A stretch of 10,816 nucleotides of DNA from the NCBI GenBank assembly GCA_021845945.1, contig JAJZRD010000124.1, positions 1-10,816 of the forward strand. The letters are read 5' to 3'. The position numbers were made by a program, and so were the translations under genes. How positions within the stretch are numbered: position 1 is the stretch's first letter; every line of letters begins with the position of its first letter. Source of the stretch: Chloroflexota bacterium. GTDB lineage: Bacteria > Chloroflexota > UBA6077. Below, in pieces: positions 6,939 through 10,816 of the stretch. The notes beneath the pieces are model-generated. The model made no database searches, was not told the DNA's origin, and worked only from the letters and a program-made list of their open reading frames with translations.

Positions 6939-7703
6939 TTACCGGGAGTCTCGCGCTCTCGCCGCGCGATTCGCAATCAACCCTGCAGTCGCGCCAGCTC
7001 CAACACCGTTATCTATGTTCACCACCGTCAGCCCAGGGGAACAGGTCTGCAGCATGGACATCAAGGCCGCGGTGCCCTGGCCGCCAAGTCCGTAGCCCAC
7101 CGACGTGGGCAGCCCGATAACGGGCACGTCTACGAGCCCGGCAACGACCGAAGGCAGGGCGCCGTCCATCCCGGCCGCCACCACCAGAACGTCCACCGCT
7201 GAGTCCTCCATCAGCGCCTTCAGAGGCTCGAACAGCCGGTGAATCCCTGCGACCCCAACGTCGTACACCGAGTAGGTCTCGCAGCCCATCTCGGCCGCCA
7301 CGATCCTGGCTTCCTCGGCCACGGGCACGTCGGAGGTCCCGGCAGTGATGACTCCCACCTTGCCCCCCACTCGACGCGTCTGATAATCGTGGCGCTTGAC
7401 CACTACCATCTTAGAGGGATGGTGCTCGGAGAAAGCGTAGTCTGAGAACTCCGCCTGCAGCTTCACCAGCAGGTTCTCGTCTACCCGACTGATTATGACA
7501 CGGCCGGTGCGCTCCACGAACTCCCGAACTATGGCCAGAACGTCCTCGTGGCGCTTGCTCTGCGCCATGATGACCTCCGGCACGCCCTTGCGGTCCTCAC
7601 GCGCCACGTCCGGCCTGGCGTACTCCAGCGGGGTCCTATCCTGGTGGCACGACGCCGATTCCGGCCTCGGCTCGTCCTTTCCGGCGTTCTGCTTCTGCGG
7701 CAT
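6939..7703 (-). CDS. larB: LarB, pyridinium-3,5-biscarboxylic acid mononucleotide synthase (nickel-pincer cofactor)
   Basis: 254 residues from the ATG at 7703, typical of LarB. LarB carboxylates and hydrolyses nicotinic acid adenine dinucleotide to P2CMN, the first step to the nickel-pincer nucleotide used by LarA-type racemases. The N-terminal part has the family's KGVPEVIMAQSK (about 39-50) and 'RV' segments. The C-terminal half is a PurE-like fold: VITAGTSDVPVAEEA (about 118-132), VAAGMDGALPSVVAGL, GLPTSVGYG, and TCSPGLTVVNIDNGVGAGA, whose Cys (residue 221 here) is the conserved active-site Cys. It differs from true PurE by the N-terminal domain and the NIDNG motif. A TTG at 7718 would add five residues; the ATG has a modest GAGAG before it. 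It is the first gene after a sigma70-like promoter and leads the nfnAB-FDH cluster. No larC, larE or larA is visible. Confidence 0.88.
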   Translation of the reverse strand: MPQKQNAGKDEPRPESASCHQDRTPLEYARPDVAREDRKGVPEVIMAQSKRHEDVLAIVREFVERTGRVIISRVDENLLVKLQAEFSDYAFSEHHPSKMVVVKRHDYQTRRVGGKVGVITAGTSDVPVAEEARIVAAEMGCETYSVYDVGVAGIHRLFEPLKALMEDSAVDVLVVAAGMDGALPSVVAGLVDVPVIGLPTSVGYGLGGQGTAALMSMLQTCSPGLTVVNIDNGVGAGATAGLIANRAARARDSR

Positions 7704-7759
7704 GGCTCTCTCGCTCAACAGCTTAACCCGGTTGCCCTCTCCAGGCTATCCGGAGGGGG

Positions 7760-7789
7760 ATTATACCCCGACCAACCGCACCATCGCAA
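7760..7789 (-). promoter_or_regulatory. Sigma70-like promoter for the larB-nfnAB-FDH operon
   Basis: On the minus strand a perfect -10 hexamer TATAAT (7765-7760) is preceded, after 18 bp, by TTGCGA (7789-7784), which matches TTGACA at four of six positions. Transcription would start near 7753, giving a leader of about 50 nt before larB. The AT-rich -10 stands out in GC-rich surroundings. No operator palindrome is evident in the leader. Confidence 0.6.
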
Positions 7790-7867
7790 TCGAAGTGCCC
7801 GTGCAGGCAGGGCCTTTTAGTCTTCCGGTGCCAAACCCACAAAGTGCAGCGTCAAGGCCACGGCCGT

Positions 7868-7935
7868 GTCATTCTGAGCGCAGCGAAGAATCTCTGCACA
7901 TGTGCGTGGAGACCCTTCGCTGCGCTCAGGGTGAC
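7868..7935. repeat. 68-nt palindromic repeat (REP-like)
   Basis: Arms 7868-7888 and 7915-7935 are inverted copies matching at 19 of 21 positions. The spacer continues an imperfect pairing and is centred on the perfect palindrome GCACATGTGC (7896-7905), so the whole unit can fold as one hairpin. The arm GTCATTCTGAGCGCAGCGAAG is a widely dispersed intergenic repeat in environmental genomes, notably Chloroflexota as I recall. Short ORFs crossing it are artefacts of the repeat. Confidence 0.8.
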
Positions 7936-7945
7936 AACTAAGAGA

Positions 7946-8040
7946 CCCTGCCCGTGCAGGCGGGCGGGCCACGTGGGAGGCCCCTCCCGGGCTGAACCCG
8001 GCCACGGCAGCGGTTCGCGCCTGGGAAGGCGCTCCTACGG
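7946..8040. repeat. Run of short inverted repeats
   Basis: Adjacent small palindromes: CCTGC-ccgt-GCAGG (about 7947-7960), CCACGTGG (7969-7976), GGGAGG-cc-CCTCCC (7975-7988), CCGGG-ctgaa-CCCGG (7987-8001) and GCGCC-tgggaa-GGCGC (8017-8032). The last, with the following GCTCCTACGG, resembles the REP type 'GTAGGAGCGCCTTCCAGGCGCGAA'. No gene or promoter is evident in the segment. Confidence 0.6.
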
Positions 8041-8075
8041 CGTCCAAGCCCTCGCCGAAAGGCCGCCACGAACAG

Positions 8076-8107
8076 TGTAGGGCAGGGGTTTCTTCCCCTG
8101 CCCTACA
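8076..8107. repeat. Perfect 13-bp hairpin downstream of the histidine kinase
   Basis: Arms 8076-8088 and 8095-8107 (TGTAGGGCAGGGG and its complement) pair perfectly around a 6-nt loop, 26 bp beyond the kinase stop. On the kinase's strand no U-run follows, so it would be a transcript-stabilising or factor-assisted 3' end rather than a classic intrinsic terminator. The sequence is of the dispersed 'GTAGGGCAGGGG' repeat type. Confidence 0.7.
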
Positions 8108-8133
8108 GCAATCATCCTGCCCTGGGGTCAGTC

Positions 8134-10086
8134 CTACCGATCCAGCTCCTCGCGGACTGCCTTCGCCAGCCTCTCCAGGGTCACCGGCTTCCGCAGGTAG
8201 CCACCAGCCCCCAGAAGCTGTGCCTCCCGAACCCGCTCCGACTCGGAGAAGCCCGATACGATGATGGCCTTCTGCTGGGGGCGCAGCTCCAGCACCCGCC
8301 GGAAGGTCTCGGCGCCGTCCATCCCCCCCGGCATTATCATGTCTACGATCAAGAGGTCCACAGGATGCTGCTGCAGATGGGCCAGCGCCTCCTCACCGCT
8401 GGAAACCACCTGAACCTGGTACCCCAACTTGACCAGCAGCGCCCTTGCCACCTCGCGCTGAAGCCCGTCGTCGTCCACCACCAGGATGCTCCCGCTGCCA
8501 CCCCGAAGCCTTTCCGAGAGGGCCTCCGGACCCTGGGGCCCGACCGCCGGCAGATAGACACTAAAGGTAGTGCCGATCCCCACTTCGCTCTCCAGATCCA
8601 CGTAACCCCGGTGGTCCTCTACGATCGCCTGGACTATGCTGAGGCCCAACCCACTGCCCCTCCGGTTCGCCCTGCTCTTGGTGGTGAAAAAGGCGTCGAA
8701 GATCCTGTCTCGGATCTCGGGTGCGATCCCGCTCCCAGTGTCGCTGACGCTGAGCTTGACGTACTCGCCCGCTTCGATGCGGTTGTAGCCCCCCAGAGGC
8801 CGATCAACGTAGACGTTCTCCGTCCTGACCGTGAGAAGACCGAGGTCGTGCATCGCATCCCGAGCGTTGGAGAGCAGGTTGGAGATCACCCGCATCAGTT
8901 GAGCCGGAGAGCCGTTGACCGGAGGGAGACCCGAAGCCAGATCCATCTCCACGGTCAGGTTGCGGGGAGACGTCGACATCTGGTCCACCGCCTGCTTGGC
9001 CAGCACGTTGAGGTCCACGGTCTCCTGGTCGAAGTGACCCCTTCTGCCCAGGGCCATCATGTCCTCGTTGATGTCCACCATCCGCTCGGCCGCCTCCAAC
9101 ATGGCGTCGCAGTACTGCCGCGCCGGATGCACCTCGGACAGCTGCATCTTGATCAGCTCGGGATAGGCCACCAGTGGACCCAGCAGGTTGTTGAAGTCGT
9201 GGGCCACCTGCCCGGCGATTCGCCCCGCCGCTTCCAGCCGCTGGGCCCGCAGCAGCTGCCCCTCCAACTGCTTCCGTTCGGTGGTGTTCCGGACTATTGC
9301 GACGACTTCCGATTCCAGCAGGGGCATCAGCCGGGCTTCGTAGTACTGCACCCCTCCGGGCATCGGGAGCGAATACTCCATGGCGACGGGAGAACGGGTG
9401 GTGCGCATCTCCATCGCGGCCTCTTCGAACTGGGCACCGACCTCCTTGGGCAGCACCTCTTGCATCGCCCTCCCGAGGAACTGCTGCGGCGGGACATACA
9501 GATCCGAAGCCCGACCGGCCTTGTAGTCCAGGATCTTCCCCTCCGAGTCCATACGGAAGTACAGATCGGGCAGCGCCTGGAAGACCGTCTCCAACGCCGA
9601 GACCGATTGGAGAAGCTCCCGTTCCACCCTTTTCCGATCGGTGAAGTCCCCGACTAGGCCGAAGACCCCGACAAGGTCCCCGTCTTCGAGCATCGGCGCG
9701 GTCACGAACTCCCCGTCCAGGTACTCGCCCGACTTGGAGAGAATCCGGAGCTCGAAGGCAGGCCGCCTCAACCCCCGTCCGCTGCTCTGGAGATGGGAAA
9801 GGAGGGTGGGCAGATCCTCGGGATGGACGATGTCGGCGATGGGCTTACCTACCCAGTCGGAACAGCGCCAGCCGGTGATGGCTTCGAAAGCGGGGCCGAG
9901 CGAGGTCACGGTGCCGTCCACCGACAGGGTGTACAGGGTGTCACCTGCGATCTCAAACATCGTCCGGTAGCGCTCTTCCGATCGGCGCAGCGATTCCAGG
10001 GTCTGCCGGCAGCGCTCGAGCTCCGCCCTCAGGTCCGCGGCCTGCCGCTCAATATCCCCCTTCATCGGTCCCGGCTCGGGGTTCAC
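8134..10086 (-). CDS. PAS-PAS hybrid sensor histidine kinase with C-terminal receiver
   Basis: 650 residues, no transmembrane segment or signal peptide, so a cytosolic sensor. A short coiled-coil start (about 8-38) leads to PAS 1 (about 37-155, ending GDFTDRKRVE) and PAS 2 (about 160-272, ending RNTTERKQLE). The phosphoacceptor helix is QVAHDFNNLL with His296. The ATPase domain has the N box (ISNLLSNARDA, about 401-411), DTGSGI (449-454), FFTTK and GSGLGLS (477-483). The receiver has D538/D539/D540, phosphorylatable D582 (VDMIMPGGMDG), S611 and K633. The start is GTG at 10086, with GGAGGGAGGG just before it; the ATG at codon 8 lacks such a site. It follows the response regulator by 27 bp. No haem or flavin ligand can be assigned, so the signal is unknown. 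Confidence 0.92.
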   Translation of the reverse strand: MNPEPGPMKGDIERQAADLRAELERCRQTLESLRRSEERYRTMFEIAGDTLYTLSVDGTVTSLGPAFEAITGWRCSDWVGKPIADIVHPEDLPTLLSHLQSSGRGLRRPAFELRILSKSGEYLDGEFVTAPMLEDGDLVGVFGLVGDFTDRKRVERELLQSVSALETVFQALPDLYFRMDSEGKILDYKAGRASDLYVPPQQFLGRAMQEVLPKEVGAQFEEAAMEMRTTRSPVAMEYSLPMPGGVQYYEARLMPLLESEVVAIVRNTTERKQLEGQLLRAQRLEAAGRIAGQVAHDFNNLLGPLVAYPELIKMQLSEVHPARQYCDAMLEAAERMVDINEDMMALGRRGHFDQETVDLNVLAKQAVDQMSTSPRNLTVEMDLASGLPPVNGSPAQLMRVISNLLSNARDAMHDLGLLTVRTENVYVDRPLGGYNRIEAGEYVKLSVSDTGSGIAPEIRDRIFDAFFTTKSRANRRGSGLGLSIVQAIVEDHRGYVDLESEVGIGTTFSVYLPAVGPQGPEALSERLRGGSGSILVVDDDGLQREVARALLVKLGYQVQVVSSGEEALAHLQQHPVDLLIVDMIMPGGMDGAETFRRVLELRPQQKAIIVSGFSESERVREAQLLGAGGYLRKPVTLERLAKAVREELDR

Positions 10087-10113
10087 GATCGCCCTCCCTC
10101 CACGGTCCTCTAT

Positions 10114-10782
10114 CTACTCCACCAGACCCAGCCGCAGCGCCGTCACGGCGGCGGTCGTCCGGTCGGAGGCTCTCAGCTTAGCCACCAGGTTCTGCACGTG
10201 CTTCTTGGCAGTATCTTCCGAGATGAACAGGGTCTCGCCGATCTCCCGGTTGGTCTTCCCGTCCGCCACCAGCTCCAACACCGATAGCTCCCGAGGCGTC
10301 AACTCCTCAACCACGGGAAGGTGAGCGGGCAGCGGCTTCGGCGATCTCTCACCATCGCCATTCCGCACGCTCCTCATAGCCCGGTGCAGCAGCGAGGCCT
10401 TGATGGTCATGTCGCCTCCGGCGGCGGCCACGATGGTGCGGCAGACCTCATCCCTGGGTGCGTCTTTCAAGAGGTAGCCGGCCGCCCCCGCCTGCACCGC
10501 CTGCACGACGTACTCCTCGTCGTCGTGCATGGTCATGATCACCACGCAGGTCTCAGGGAACTGCTCCTTGAGGCAGCTGGTGGCCTCCAACCCGTCCATG
10601 TCGGGCATGCGGATGTCCATCAGCACCACCTGCGGGTGGAAGACTCGAACCCTTTCCAGGGCCTCCAATCCGGTCGAGGCTTCTGCCACCACACGGATCT
10701 GGTCGGCGGTGCGAAGCATATAGCGGATCCCGTCTCGCACCACGGGATGATCGTCAACTATCAAGACGGAAATCGGCTCCAT
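10114..10782 (-). CDS. NarL/FixJ-family response regulator with LuxR-type DNA-binding domain
   Basis: 222 residues. Receiver domain 1-120: acidic pair D10/D11, phosphoacceptor D56 (VLMDIRMPDMDG), T84 and K106 (LLKDAP) are all present. A linker of about 35 residues follows, then a LuxR-type helix-turn-helix at about 159-217 with the hallmark LTPRELSVLELVADGKTNREI and the recognition helix SEDTAKKHVQNLVAKL. It should act as a phosphorylation-dependent transcription factor. AGGAGG at 10794-10799 precedes the ATG. It is first in a two-gene unit with the kinase downstream; the promoter lies at or beyond the right edge. Targets cannot be read from the sequence; the larB promoter about 3 kb downstream is one candidate. 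Confidence 0.93.
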   Translation of the reverse strand: MEPISVLIVDDHPVVRDGIRYMLRTADQIRVVAEASTGLEALERVRVFHPQVVLMDIRMPDMDGLEATSCLKEQFPETCVVIMTMHDDEEYVVQAVQAGAAGYLLKDAPRDEVCRTIVAAAGGDMTIKASLLHRAMRSVRNGDGERSPKPLPAHLPVVEELTPRELSVLELVADGKTNREIGETLFISEDTAKKHVQNLVAKLRASDRTTAAVTALRLGLVE

Positions 10783-10816
10783 CGATCCGCCCCCCTCCTA
10801 ACAACGGCAGCTCAGA

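Noticed and set aside
6939..7703. Calling the PurE-like gene an N5-CAIR mutase (purine synthesis).
   Set aside because: It is about 254 residues with an extra N-terminal domain and the NIDNGVGAG motif of LarB, whereas PurE is about 160 residues.
7495..8080. Small open frames crossing 7495-7941, 7817-8047 and 7844-8080.
   Set aside because: They run through larB's 5' end or the palindromic repeats; sequences such as CHSERSEESL are the translated repeat, not a protein.
7868..8107. A CRISPR array or a tRNA gene in the intergenic repeats.
   Set aside because: There are no evenly spaced identical direct repeats with unique spacers, and no cloverleaf or T-loop motif.
8365..9657. A 430-codon plus-strand open frame opposite the histidine kinase.
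   Set aside because: It is antisense to well-conserved kinase boxes and His/Gln/Pro-rich, with no domain.

Overview
This is a GC-rich bacterial window in which every recognisable gene lies on the minus strand, so it is read from right to left. The organism is an anaerobe or facultative anaerobe. It must have selenocysteine and molybdenum/tungsten-pterin machinery elsewhere, because the largest gene is a selenocysteine-containing formate dehydrogenase. The intergenic hairpin repeats (the 'GTCATTCTGAGCGCAGCGAAG', 'GTAGGGGCGACC' and 'CCACGAAGACACGAAGACAC' types) resemble those I associate with Chloroflexota and other environmental, metagenome-derived genomes. That taxonomic guess is low confidence.

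Layout, in order of transcription. (1) 10782-8134: a two-gene signalling unit, a NarL/LuxR-type response regulator followed 27 bp later by a PAS-PAS-histidine kinase with its own C-terminal receiver. (2) 7719-8133: an intergenic stretch of about 415 bp filled with palindromic repeats, ending in a good sigma70-like promoter that points at the next operon. (3) 7703-6939: larB, the first enzyme of the nickel-pincer cofactor pathway, with no larC or larE in view. (4) 6884-4594: nfnA and nfnB, overlapping in a TGATG, encoding the two subunits of an NADH-dependent ferredoxin:NADP+ oxidoreductase (electron-bifurcating transhydrogenase) or a close sulfide-dehydrogenase-like relative. (5) 4487-333: one 1384-residue formate dehydrogenase with an in-frame TGA at 1968-1970 and an E. 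coli fdhF-like SECIS hairpin just after it. Standard gene calling splits it into two genes. (6) 1-175: the N-terminal 58 codons of folC, cut by the window edge, separated from the FDH by a long inverted repeat.

The main finding is the FDH. Between its N-terminal [2Fe-2S] domain and its ferredoxin/molybdopterin part it carries a complete GltD/NfnB-like FAD and NAD(P)H oxidoreductase. The junction falls inside what would normally be the NuoG-like His-Cys cluster motif. One polypeptide therefore appears to hold the NAD(P)H site, FAD, a chain of Fe-S clusters and the selenocysteine active site, and no NuoE/NuoF-type diaphorase subunits are nearby.

How the genes may work together (inference): the FDH would interconvert CO2/formate with NADP(H), the adjacent Nfn would exchange electrons among NADPH, NADH and ferredoxin, and the downstream folC would supply polyglutamylated folate, the carrier that accepts formate in the methyl branch of the Wood-Ljungdahl pathway. 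LarB's place in this operon is not explained by known biology. The two-component pair is a possible but unproven regulator.
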